Positions 1-8,500 of a DNA stretch of 64,000 bases are shown in pieces. A program made the translations under genes and the position numbers. Every line of letters starts with the position of its first letter. Positions within the stretch are counted from its first letter, which is position 1. A model generated the notes under the pieces. That model was given only the letters and a program-made list of their open reading frames with translations. It had not been told where the DNA came from and did not search any database. Source of the DNA: Flavobacterium azooxidireducens (GTDB lineage: Bacteria; Bacteroidota; Bacteroidia; Flavobacteriales; Flavobacteriaceae); assembly GCF_023195775.1 (NCBI RefSeq), contig NZ_CP096205.1, forward strand, positions 1,798,001 through 1,862,000. Direction: 5' to 3'.

Positions 1-1038
1 TTAGGATTTGCAAAAAGTGAAGCGATTTTTCAACAAACACATGACTTGTTAGTTTCCAGAAATTACAAAGTAAACGGAGCCACCGGTTCACGATTACTCA
101 CGGGAAATCATTCCATTTATACAGAAACAGAAGAATTCATTGCCCAATTCCATCAGGCAGAAGCAGCTTTAATTTTTAATTCCGGCTACGATGCCAATGT
201 GGGTTTTTTTAGCTCCGTTCCGCAACGGAATGATATTATTTTATATGATGAACTCAGTCATGCCTCCATCCGCGATGGCATCCAAATGAGTTTAGCCAAA
301 TCGTTCAAATTCAAACACAACGATGTAGTTGATTTAGAAAATTTACTCACTAAGTTCCAAACCGCAACCCGCAACCCGCAACCTGCAACCATTTTCATCA
401 TCACCGAAAGCGTTTTTTCCATGGATGGCGATTCACCCGATTTAGAAAAATTGGTCGCTTTATCCGAAAAACACAACGCCTATTTAGTCATCGACGAAGC
501 CCATGCCATAGGAGTTTTTGGGGAAAAAGGAGAAGGTTTAGTGCAACAGTTGAATTTGCAAAATAACGTTTTTGCCCGAATCATCACCTTCGGAAAAGCC
601 TTAGGTTGCCACGGAGCGGCAGTTTTGGGGAGTGAACAACTTAAAACCTATTTAACCAATTTTGCCCGAAGTTTTATTTACACCACCGGATTATCGCCCC
701 ATTCGGTTGCGACTATTTTTGTGGCCTATCAGCAATTGGCTAAAAGTCAGCAAGAAAGAGAGAACCTTTTTCAAAACATCGACTATTTTAAGTCATGTCT
801 TCCATCTTCCATCTTCCATCTTCCATCTTCCTCAACCATCCACTCCGTTGTAATTCCTGGAAACGAGCGAGTAAAAATCATTGCACAACAACTCCAACAA
901 AATGGCTTTGATGTAAAACCTATTTTGTCACCAACCGTTCCTGAAGGCCAGGAAAGATTGCGGTTTTGTTTGCACTCTTATAATTCTCAAAAAGAAATTT
1001 TTACTGTTTTAGATTTGTTAAGTACATTTGTGTTTTAA
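1..1038 (+). CDS. bioF: 8-amino-7-oxononanoate synthase BioF, 5' end outside the window
   Basis: A PLP-dependent alpha-oxoamine synthase that condenses pimeloyl-thioester with L-alanine in biotin synthesis. The frame is open from base 1 (LGFAKSEAIF...), so roughly the first 25-40 residues lie upstream; the first internal start-like codon (TTG at 46) is not the true start. Family marks are the glycine-rich NGATGSRLLTGNH segment, VIDEAHAIGVFG (cofactor-binding Asp and His) and the Schiff-base lysine in TFGKALG (codon 595-597). Two stretches look foreign to the family: codons around 361-390 (cgcaacc heptamers) and 798-831 (tcttcca heptamers) encode RNPQPAT and HLPSS-like inserts in what should be loops. 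The frame stays intact, so the enzyme is probably functional. It heads a bioF-bioD-bioA series interrupted by a GxxExxY gene. Confidence 0.95.
   Translation, partial: LGFAKSEAIFQQTHDLLVSRNYKVNGATGSRLLTGNHSIYTETEEFIAQFHQAEAALIFNSGYDANVGFFSSVPQRNDIILYDELSHASIRDGIQMSLAKSFKFKHNDVVDLENLLTKFQTATRNPQPATIFIITESVFSMDGDSPDLEKLVALSEKHNAYLVIDEAHAIGVFGEKGEGLVQQLNLQNNVFARIITFGKALGCHGAAVLGSEQLKTYLTNFARSFIYTTGLSPHSVATIFVAYQQLAKSQQERENLFQNIDYFKSCLPSSIFHLPSSSTIHSVVIPGNERVKIIAQQLQQNGFDVKPILSPTVPEGQERLRFCLHSYNSQKEIFTVLDLLSTFVF
361..390 (+). repeat. Heptanucleotide repeat inside bioF (cgcaacc unit)
   Basis: Three cgcaacc units are followed by tgcaacc, in frame within bioF. The tract lengthens the segment before the ITESVFSMDGD strand. 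Its style (7-bp units) matches other word repeats in this window. Confidence 0.8.
798..831 (+). repeat. Heptanucleotide repeat inside bioF (tcttcca unit)
   Basis: About 4.9 copies of tcttcca are translated in frame as a Ser/Pro/Phe/His-rich loop. The same unit on the opposite strand (tggaaga) makes up the intergenic tract at 9141-9221. Confidence 0.85.
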
Positions 1039-1039
1039 G

Positions 1040-1068
1040 CCACGGATAAAACTGATTTTAACAGATAT
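1040..1068 (+). repeat. Left arm of an imperfect inverted repeat flanking the GxxExxY gene
   Basis: It begins ccacggataa one base after the bioF stop. Its partner, ending ttatccgtgg, is at 1481-1509. Ten outer bases match exactly and, with one gap, most of about 28 bases match. The arms bracket the GxxExxY gene. Confidence 0.6.
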
Positions 1069-1079
1069 AAACAGATGAT

Positions 1080-1484
1080 ATGACAAATTTATTACACAAA
1101 TCAATTACAGATGCAATTTTAAAAGCCTATTACAACGTATATAATGAATTAGGCTCCGGTTTTCTTGAGAAAGTATATCAAAATTCCATGTTTTTTGAAT
1201 TAAAATCGTTTGGACTTAAAGTTGAAGCTCAAAAGCAAATTAAAGTCTATTTTAAAAACCAACTTGTTGGAGATTTTTATTCAGATTTATTAATAGAAGA
1301 CAAAGTAATTGTTGAGTTAAAAGCCACTGAGTTTCTCATGGATATTCACACAGCACAAATAATAAATTACTTAAAAGCAACACCCATTGAAGTAGGTATG
1401 TTATTAAATTTTGGAGAAGAACCGGAATTTAAAAGAGTGATTTACACAAATAATAGAAAAACGAGCATTAAAAATCAGCAATAA
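1080..1484 (+). CDS. GxxExxY family protein (PDDEXK-like fold)
   Basis: A 134-aa protein of the GxxExxY family (PDDEXK_3-type nuclease-like fold). It shows the name-giving GSGFLEKVY motif at about residues 23-31, then DLLIEDKVIVELKA (core D...ELK, residues about 73-86), HTAQIINYLKAT and LLNFGEEPEFKR. The D and ExK residues of a PD-(D/E)XK site are visible, so nuclease activity is possible, but the biological role of this family is not established. It interrupts the biotin series between bioF and bioD, has no evident link to biotin, and is bracketed by inverted ccacggata/tatccgtgg arms. This suggests it arrived as a small cassette. The ATG at 1080 lies within a word-repeat tract and no clear ribosome binding site is visible. 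Confidence 0.9.
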   Translation: MTNLLHKSITDAILKAYYNVYNELGSGFLEKVYQNSMFFELKSFGLKVEAQKQIKVYFKNQLVGDFYSDLLIEDKVIVELKATEFLMDIHTAQIINYLKATPIEVGMLLNFGEEPEFKRVIYTNNRKTSIKNQQ

Positions 1485-1509
1485 TCCGTTCAATCCGTAT
1501 TATCCGTGG
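1481..1509 (+). repeat. Right arm of the inverted repeat flanking the GxxExxY gene
   Basis: Reads ataatccgttcaatccgtat and ends ttatccgtgg. It is the reverse-complement partner of 1040-1068 and overlaps the stop codon of the GxxExxY gene. Confidence 0.6.
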
Positions 1510-1592
1510 TTAAAAATAGAATGATATTATTTTAGTAGTCGTTGAAAAAAGGCGAGCTAAAAGCAGTATCATACTTATAATATTTTCAAAAA

Positions 1593-1634
1593 TCCTTGCA
1601 AACTTTGCGTATTCTTTGCGAACTTTGCGGTTAA
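1593..1634 (+). repeat. Word-type repeat (ctttgcg) before bioD
   Basis: Degenerate reiterations of ttgcaaa/ctttgcg run up to 10 bases before the bioD start. No promoter or terminator is evident in the 1510-1643 spacer, so bioD may be read from upstream. Confidence 0.6.
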
Positions 1635-1643
1635 ACAACTACC

Positions 1644-2264
1644 ATGAAAATATTCATCACCGGAATTGGAACCGACGTAGGAAAAACAATTGCTTCCGCC
1701 ATTATCACAGAAGCCCTTGAAGCGGATTATTGGAAACCCGTTCAAGCCGGAGAATTAGATTTTTCAGATAAAGATAAAGTGCAATCACTCATCAGTAATT
1801 CTAAAACTAAAATTCACGAAAATAGTTATGCTCTGCAAACGCCTGCTAGTCCACATTATGCCGCAGCTTTGGACGGAATTTCCATCAACATCAATTCTAT
1901 CAAAGAACCCAAAACAAAAAATCATTTGGTGATTGAAGGAGCAGGAGGCATTTTTGTTCCATTAAATCAAACAGAAACGGTGATGGACTTAATTCAACCT
2001 GATTACAAAGTAATAATCGTTTCTCGTCATTATTTGGGAAGTATCAATCATAGTTTGTTAACGATTGAAGCATTAAAAAACAGAAATTTCAACATCGGTG
2101 GAATTATTTTTTCAGGAGATGAAAATGAAGCCACAGAATCTATTATTCTATCCAAAACCGGAGTAGCTTTTTTAGGAAGAATTGACAACGAACCCTATTT
2201 TGATCAAAATGTAATTTCCTATTATGCCGAAAAGTTCAAAGAAAATCTTCAACGCCTCGTCTAA
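1644..2264 (+). CDS. bioD: ATP-dependent dethiobiotin synthetase BioD
   Basis: Closes the ureido ring of dethiobiotin from 7,8-diaminopelargonate, CO2 and ATP in the cytoplasm. At 206 aa it is near the usual length. The P-loop GIGTDVGKT occupies residues 7-15 (Lys14, Thr15). The DAPA-binding lysine region KPVQAGELD and the EGAGGIFVPL motif (residues about 98-107) are present, as is SRHYLGSINHSLLTIEAL. It lies between the GxxExxY insertion and bioA and is separated from bioA by a 50-nt spacer made of an octamer word repeat. Confidence 0.95.
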   Translation: MKIFITGIGTDVGKTIASAIITEALEADYWKPVQAGELDFSDKDKVQSLISNSKTKIHENSYALQTPASPHYAAALDGISININSIKEPKTKNHLVIEGAGGIFVPLNQTETVMDLIQPDYKVIIVSRHYLGSINHSLLTIEALKNRNFNIGGIIFSGDENEATESIILSKTGVAFLGRIDNEPYFDQNVISYYAEKFKENLQRLV

Positions 2265-2310
2265 CAATCCAACAATCGAACAATCCAACAATCGAACAAT
2301 CCAAAAATCC
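2264..2310 (+). repeat. Tandem repeat between bioD and bioA (aacaatcc/aacaatcg units)
   Basis: A 16-bp unit caatccaacaatcgaa occurs nearly three times and fills the whole bioD-bioA spacer, starting at the bioD stop and ending four bases before the bioA ATG. Confidence 0.85.
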
Positions 2311-2314
2311 CCTC

Positions 2315-3571
2315 ATGAACCTTTCGCAAAAAGACAAACTCTACAACTGGCATCCTTACACCCAACACCAAACCACCGGACTTTTGCCGGCGATTGTAAA
2401 AGGCGAAGGTGTTTATCTTTGGGATGAAAATGGCAAGGAATACATCGATGCCATTTCAAGTTGGTGGGTCAATCCGTTTGGGCATTCCAATCCGATTATA
2501 GCCAATGCGATTTATAAACAATTAACTACGTTAGAGCATGTTTTGTTTGGTGGTTTTACGAACAAACCCGCTGTAGAATTAGCAGAAAAATTGATTTCTA
2601 TTTTACCATCCAACCAAAAAAAACTGTTTTATTCGGATAATGGTTCCACTGCAGTGGAAATTGCCATTAAAGCAGCGTTGCAATTTTTTTATAATAAAGG
2701 AGAAAAACGTACCAAAATTATTGCTTTTGAAAACGGATTTCACGGTGATACATTTGGAGCCATGGCGGCCAGTGGCATTAGTTTTTTTACGGAAGCTTTT
2801 CAAGGATCGATGTTGGAAGTGGTTCGGATTTCGATTCCAACATCAGAAAACAATAGTTTAACTTTATTGGAAAATTTACTTCAATCCAACGAATTTGCTG
2901 CGTTTATTTTTGAGCCGTTAGTGCAAGGTGCTGCCGGAATGGTGATGTATGAACCACAAGAATTAGACAAACTCATTTCGCTTTGCAAAAAAAATAATGT
3001 TTTCACAATCGCCGATGAAGTGATGACCGGATTTGGTAAAACAGGAAAAACCTTTGCCTGCGATTATTTATCTGAGCAACCCGATATGATGTGCTTATCA
3101 AAAGCCTTAACCGGAGGAACTATTCCAATGGCAGTGACAAGTTTTTCGCAAGAAGTTTTTGACGGATTTTTGTCGGAAAACGTGAACAAAGCATTATTTC
3201 ACGGACACACTTTTACCGGAAATCCAACCGGATGTGCCGCGGCTTTGGCAGCGATTGAGTTACTTTTTTCGACGAAAATGCAGAAAAATATTGTTCGGAT
3301 TGAAGAGCAACATTTGCAATTTAAAAAACGAATTGAGCTTCTTCCAAATGTTGAAAATATACGAGTTTTAGGAATTATTTTCGCTTTTGAAATCAAAAGA
3401 GAAATTTCCGAAAGCTATTATGGTGATTTCAGAAATAAATTATATGCTTTTTTTATCGAAAACGGCATCATTCTTCGTCCGGTGGGCAACACCATTTACA
3501 TTCTTCCGCCGTATGTTACCACCAATGAACAATTGGAAATAATTTATAAAACCATTGAAAAAGCGTTGTAG
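2315..3571 (+). CDS. bioA: Adenosylmethionine-8-amino-7-oxononanoate aminotransferase BioA
   Basis: A class III PLP aminotransferase that makes 7,8-diaminopelargonic acid from the BioF product with S-adenosylmethionine as amino donor. It has 418 aa, normal for the family. Visible marks are WHPYTQ near the N-terminus (substrate-binding region), YSDNGSTAVEIA (cofactor phosphate binding), IADEVMTGFGKTG and the Schiff-base Lys263 in CLSKALTGG. The last bases contain a promoter for the following ketosynthase gene, so that gene may be partly independent of bioFDA transcription. Confidence 0.95.
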   Translation: MNLSQKDKLYNWHPYTQHQTTGLLPAIVKGEGVYLWDENGKEYIDAISSWWVNPFGHSNPIIANAIYKQLTTLEHVLFGGFTNKPAVELAEKLISILPSNQKKLFYSDNGSTAVEIAIKAALQFFYNKGEKRTKIIAFENGFHGDTFGAMAASGISFFTEAFQGSMLEVVRISIPTSENNSLTLLENLLQSNEFAAFIFEPLVQGAAGMVMYEPQELDKLISLCKKNNVFTIADEVMTGFGKTGKTFACDYLSEQPDMMCLSKALTGGTIPMAVTSFSQEVFDGFLSENVNKALFHGHTFTGNPTGCAAALAAIELLFSTKMQKNIVRIEEQHLQFKKRIELLPNVENIRVLGIIFAFEIKREISESYYGDFRNKLYAFFIENGIILRPVGNTIYILPPYVTTNEQLEIIYKTIEKAL

Positions 3572-3585
3572 ATAGTGTAAATTTG
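3555..3585 (+). promoter_or_regulatory. Promoter for the ketosynthase gene, inside the bioA 3' end
   Basis: TTG at 3555-3557, a 20-nt spacer, then TAAATTTG at 3578-3585. This fits the Bacteroidetes TTG-N17-23-TAnnTTTG consensus and lies about 30 nt ahead of the TTG start codon at 3617. Confidence 0.6.
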
Positions 3586-3616
3586 TATTTTATAAATTTC
3601 ATTCAAATTTCTTTTT

Positions 3617-4780
3617 TTGAACTCAAAAATTGCCATAACTTCTTTTGCTTCGGTTTCGCCTTTAGGAAATGATGCGGTTTCTGTTTGGGAAGCCTATCAA
3701 TTGGAACAATCCTTTATCAAACCCACTCAAATTGGAACTTCTACTGTTTTTGCTTCTTCTTTATCGAAAGAAAATAAACAAAAAGTAGCCGCATTGCGAT
3801 TATCCGAAACCAAATATAAATTTTTAGACGATTCTGTTTTGTTTGCCATTTTAGCTTCTCGACAAGCTGTTTCTTTGGCAGAATGGAATTCTGAGGATAT
3901 TTTCGGAATAAACATTGGTTCTTCACGTGGAGCCACACAATTGTTTGAAAAGCATCATGCCGAATTTTTATCCACCGGAAAAGCTCAAACCTTAGCTTCG
4001 CCAACCACCACGTTAGGAAATATTTCGAGTTGGGTGGCTCAAGATTTGCAAAACAACGGACCGGAAATTTCACATTCTATTACATGTTCCACTGCTTTGC
4101 ATGCGTTGCTTAACGGAATTGCTTGGCTTAAATCTGGCATGGCTGATAAATTTTTGGTCGGTGGAAGTGAAGCACCGCTTACACCATTTACGATTGCTCA
4201 AATGCAAGCGTTAAAAATTTATTCTTCCTCAGAAAGTTCAGATGCTTATCCTTGTAAAACCTTTGATTTTTCCAAAACAAAAAACAGCATGGTTTTAGGT
4301 GAAGCTGCAGCCACAATTTGTTTAGAAAGTGGTGAAAACGAAAAAGCAATTGCTTATGTTGAAGGTTTTGGCTATGCTACTGAAAATTTGAAACATTCGA
4401 TTTCCATTTCTGCGGAAGCAACTTGTTTTCAAAAATCGATGAAAATGGCTTTGGGAAGAATGAATCCGGAAGAAATTGATGTGATTGTGACGCATTCTCC
4501 CGGAACAATTCAAGGCGATTTGAGCGAAATGAAAGCAATCGAAATTGTTTTTGGAAATAACATTCCATTACTCACCAACAACAAATGGAAAATTGGTCAC
4601 ACGTTTGGAGCTTCCGGTATGTTGAGTGTGGAAATGGCTTTGTTGATGCTACAGCACAATCAATTTATTCAAGTTCCTTTTTTGAAACAACAACAGCAAA
4701 TTCGTCCGTTAAGAAAAATCATGGTGAATGCGGTTGGTTTTGGAGGAAATGCGGTTAGTATTGTTTTATGTAAGGCATAA
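3617..4780 (+). CDS. Beta-ketoacyl-[ACP] synthase family protein
   Basis: A 387-aa thiolase-fold condensing enzyme of the KAS I/II type. The Cys-His-His triad is complete: Cys157 in ITCSTALHALLNG, His293 in VTHSPG and His328 in KIGHTFGASG. The GFGGNAVSIVL C-terminal loop is also typical. A TTG start (MNSKIAITSFASVSPLGND...) fits the homologous N-terminus and no upstream ATG is usable. It is somewhat shorter than housekeeping FabF (about 410 aa). Placed directly after bioA, it may act in making the pimeloyl moiety for biotin; that role is inferred from position only. A stand-alone fatty-acid or polyketide role cannot be excluded. Confidence 0.85.
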   Translation: MNSKIAITSFASVSPLGNDAVSVWEAYQLEQSFIKPTQIGTSTVFASSLSKENKQKVAALRLSETKYKFLDDSVLFAILASRQAVSLAEWNSEDIFGINIGSSRGATQLFEKHHAEFLSTGKAQTLASPTTTLGNISSWVAQDLQNNGPEISHSITCSTALHALLNGIAWLKSGMADKFLVGGSEAPLTPFTIAQMQALKIYSSSESSDAYPCKTFDFSKTKNSMVLGEAAATICLESGENEKAIAYVEGFGYATENLKHSISISAEATCFQKSMKMALGRMNPEEIDVIVTHSPGTIQGDLSEMKAIEIVFGNNIPLLTNNKWKIGHTFGASGMLSVEMALLMLQHNQFIQVPFLKQQQQIRPLRKIMVNAVGFGGNAVSIVLCKA

Positions 4781-4806
4781 AAAAATCCGATTTCAAAAAA
4801 GAAAGT

Positions 4807-5097
4807 TTATAATTCAATTTGAATTTTCACTTTTCCTCCAAATCCTTTTTCTACAATATCATATAACGTTTTGAGTGTTAGATTACCTCCGTTGTTTTCT
4901 ATTCTTGAAATATATTCTCTTTTTTTGTCAATTAAATCGCCAAGTTCAGTTTGTGTTAATTGCTTTTCTTCTCGAGCTTTTTTTAAAAGTAAACCAATTT
5001 TAAAACCTTGGAATTCTCTTTCAAGTTCGTCTCGTCTTTCGGTTCCTTTTTCACCGTAGACATTATCTTTAATTTCTTTCCAACTTTTAGTTTCCAT
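4807..5097 (-). CDS. HigA-like antitoxin, XRE-family helix-turn-helix
   Basis: A 96-aa protein with an acidic/basic N-terminal part and an XRE helix-turn-helix at about residues 33-88 (LLLKKAREEKQLTQTELGDL...ISRIENNGG). Such proteins neutralise RelE/HigB toxins and repress their own operon. It starts 3 bp beyond the toxin stop (ATG at 5097), as expected for a toxin-first HigBA-type operon. The gene is intact while its toxin is broken, leaving a solitary antitoxin. Confidence 0.88.
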   Translation of the reverse strand: METKSWKEIKDNVYGEKGTERRDELEREFQGFKIGLLLKKAREEKQLTQTELGDLIDKKREYISRIENNGGNLTLKTLYDIVEKGFGGKVKIQIEL

Positions 5098-5099
5098 AA

Positions 5100-5441
5100 T
5101 TATTTAGTTTTCTCTTGGTAATACTTAGTCATTAATTTTAACGCTTTCTCAATTTCATTTTTTGGTGTTTTTTGCGTTTTCTTTTGAAAGCCATTAAGTA
5201 ATATTACTAGTTTCCCATTGTCAAAAAAGCAAAATACTCGCTAAATATTTGAACCTAACTGAATTCGAGCTTCATACAAACCATTTGTTCCTTCCATCGA
5301 TTTTAAATAATTGGATGGAACTCTTTCTAACGTTTCAATTGCTTCAATTATTTTGAATATTTTGTCTTGAACTTTTTTTGGCTTCGATAGTAGAAAATCT
5401 TCAAAATGATTTTCGTAGGCGATGACTTCACGAACTTTCAT
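5100..5441 (-). pseudogene. RelE/HigB-like toxin gene interrupted by an in-frame TAG
   Basis: Encodes a phage Gp49/HigB-type mRNA interferase-like toxin (about 113 codons). After residue 66 (...YEARIQLGSNI) an amber codon occurs (TAG, + strand cta at 5241-5243). The same frame then continues without further stops with typical family sequence (RVFCFFDNGKLVILLNGF, then KKTQKTP, ending YYQEKTK) to a stop at 5100-5102. In relatives the interrupted position is usually aromatic, so a single base change (TAT or TAC to TAG) would explain it. The truncated 66-aa product lacks the core beta-strands with the likely catalytic residues. Sequencing error, or suppression of the amber codon, is the alternative explanation. 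Confidence 0.85.
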
Positions 5442-5445
5442 TCTA

Positions 5446-5477
5446 CAAAGGTAACTTAAAAGTTACTATTGAAACAA
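5446..5477 (-). promoter_or_regulatory. Toxin-antitoxin promoter
   Basis: On the minus strand: TTG (5475-5477), 21-nt spacer, TACCTTTG (5446-5453). The -7 element ends only 4 bp before the toxin ATG, so the transcript would be leaderless or nearly so. Confidence 0.6.
5451..5466. promoter_or_regulatory. Palindromic operator in the toxin-antitoxin promoter
   Basis: Perfect dyad GTAACTT-AA-AAGTTAC overlaps the -7 element and spacer of the toxin promoter. It is placed as expected for autoregulation by the XRE antitoxin. Confidence 0.6.
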
Positions 5478-5530
5478 ATTTTTTAGACTTTTTTATTGCT
5501 AACTAATTGAATACTATGTTTTCTAAATGA

Positions 5531-8500
5531 TTAAAAAATCAATTTTCTTGTCACAATTTCATTATTCTCCAATTTTATTTTTACAATTAAAACTTGATTA
5601 GAAATGTTTAATTGATTTGAACTAAATGCATTTTGATTAATATCTTCGTAGAAAGCAACTTGTTTTCCGGTTATATCAAAAACTGAAATCGCTTCAATAG
5701 TATTAGAAGGTGATTTTACTTCAATTGTTTTGTTTGATTTGATTACTTGCAAGTTATTTTCAGTCAACGTTGGATTTTCAACACTTAATGTTTCGTTTGT
5801 AAATCGCAATTCAAAACGATTGTCAAAAGTACCCGGAGTGGCTTCAAAACTAAATGGAGCGGCTTTTAAATCATGATACAGTTCGGTAGTTTTATCAAAT
5901 AAATACACATTTTGTTCACCAAAAAATCCGTCAACTTGTTCAATTGCAATCGACATTTGGCTTGAAATCGTACTGACATATCCAATCGGAATAATTTCTG
6001 TTTCTTCAAATGGCAACGCTCTTCCTTGAATGGATAATTTGTTTTCATCCAAAAGAGAATAAATGCTCACAAAATTTCCGCCGTTTTTGTGTTTTCCATC
6101 AAAGCCATAGTCTAATTCGTTGGTTGCTCCGTCTAAATAGCCTAATAACGTTTCATGATATGCTCCGTTTTCATTTGAGATATTCAACCACAAACGGTTT
6201 TTTTCCGTTGATTCAGAAGATGTTGATGGAGATGAATTTCTAAAAAATTGATTATTTTGTTCTACCAATCTCATGCTGTTGTTAAATTGTGCTTGATATG
6301 TTCCATTTGATAACTCGCTTTTCACATTAATAAAAAATGCTTGGCCCGATGCTACTTTTCCTGTTGGAGTAACCACGCCGGTAATGGCAGATTTTGAAGT
6401 TTTTACACCACCGGTTAAATTGTAGGAAGCATAATCATCGGCTGTATAATTGTAGACATGATTACCGGGAATGCTATTACTGATAGCTGTGTTGTGCGTC
6501 CAAAGATAAATTGTTCCTTCAAAAATGGATTTATTTATTGGGTCTAAAATAAATTTATCAATATCAATGGCCGAAGGATATGGATTTCCAATAAGATTAT
6601 TAGTATTTGCTCCTTTTGTAACGTTAATGCTTACGTTGCTATTGTTTGGTGTTCCAACAAAATGACCTTCAAAAACACCGTTGTGAGCATTAGTTAAACT
6701 CCATCCTGTTGGAGCTTGAACAATATATCCTTTTCCGGATTGCATAATATGATTTCCTCCTGAATGTCCTGCCCAATTTCCTGTGGAAGGATTATAACTA
6801 TAGAAACGAGAAGCATTTGTGTTTGGTGACAATTGGTTTAATTTCCAACCTTGAACAGGAGAAGACCAATAAGTGTAATCTGATGCCTTCATTGGTGTGG
6901 TTTTTCTGTACATTAAAATTTCACCAACACTTTCGCTTTCGTCTTCTACTTGAACCAAACTTCCGCTGTCTAAAATTGTTAAATCTCCATGAATGGTTAC
7001 ATTTGTTTCAATTTTAAAATAATTGTTTTCTGCAATAATTGCTTCTACATTTTCATTTATAAGTAATTCACAAGCAATTAGGTTTCCATGAATTTCGGTG
7101 TTATAATTGCCGTTCAAAATGGCTTTTACATTTTCATTAGGTGTTCCGTTGTTCCAAGACGAACCATTCCAAACCGTTGTTGTTCCACATTTTTGAGCCA
7201 TGAATTCATCGGCACCTATATCGGGCGTTGTTGTACTTCTAATTTCTTCATCAATATCAATGGCAACATTACTCAAAAACGTTCCTTTATTGTCTAAATC
7301 AGGGTTTTCTTCTGTTAAATGTAAATCGGTTGCAGAAACAAAGTTTGGAATTAAATTCAAAGAATTAGAATCTTTTTGAGTCGCAGTTTTCCAATTGGCC
7401 AATGTGGTTCGGTTAGAACCTAAATAACCAATGTGTTGAGTAGAATAATAATTGTTGAAATCAATGTTTGTGTAAGCCGTTCGTGCAACACCTGAATATA
7501 ACGCATAGCGTGTTCCGGTAGTTGAGGTATTTCCTAAAATGTTATTCACCACATTAAACTGGGAACCGGCATCAATTCGCAATGCAGCACTAATATTGTT
7601 TTGATTGCTATTCATCACAATCGTGTTGTGGTATAATTTTATATCTCTTCCTGATCGAACATAAATTCCGTTAGCATTGTTTGTTGTTGTTCCGTTGGAA
7701 GCAACATCGCTGATAAAATTATTGCTAATTTCTGTGTTGGTGTTGGTTGAAGTTGAAATATTTATGTCAATTCCACGAACAATTCCACCGCCACTATTTT
7801 TGATGTTTCTGATGATATTTCTTGTAATCGTTGCATTGTTTGTGCTGTTTCCTTGAATGTACATCGCTGCTCCAATCATATTATTAGATGGATGAGAATA
7901 GTTTAAAATTTGATTTCCTACAATAGTATAGTTCAATCCGTTTAGAATATTCATCCCATACATGTTCGAGCTTCCGCTATTGATGTGACGAATACCATCG
8001 ATTATATTATTTTCAATTCTAAAATCACTAACATTGTTAATGTAAATTCCCATATCCGGTTTTTGATTGTCTACCGTTGATATCATTCTGTTTCTACTAA
8101 TCAAAAGACGTGTAATTCGGTTGGAATTACTGTTACTATTCACATGAACTCCTTGACGAATATTCACAAATTCATTATTAATGATTTGCATATTGGTATT
8201 ATTAGCTGATGCTACACTGTTTGATAAATCGGAGTCGCTTCCGTTTCCGCCGGAAAAAACACCACTTAACCAGCGGCCGTCTTGGTTGCGGTTGGAATGT
8301 CTTAAAACCGTGTTTTTCAACGTTATGTTTGTAGCTGCGTTTGTTCCATTACTGGCAATCCAAAAAACAGTTTGGCTTACATAGTTAACTGAATTGTTGT
8401 TTTGCAAAATTAAATTGCGAATATTTTGATCGTTAGAGTTGTTTCCGTTGATGATGATATTATCTCCACCATTAATTTTTAATACTGCAGCAACACCTGT

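Noticed and set aside
3741..4073. A 110-codon minus-strand frame
   Set aside because: Shadow of the ketosynthase gene; no recognisable features.
5241..5243. TAG in the toxin gene as programmed recoding (pyrrolysine or readthrough)
   Set aside because: No recoding element or pyl genes are seen; a simple inactivating mutation is the simpler reading.
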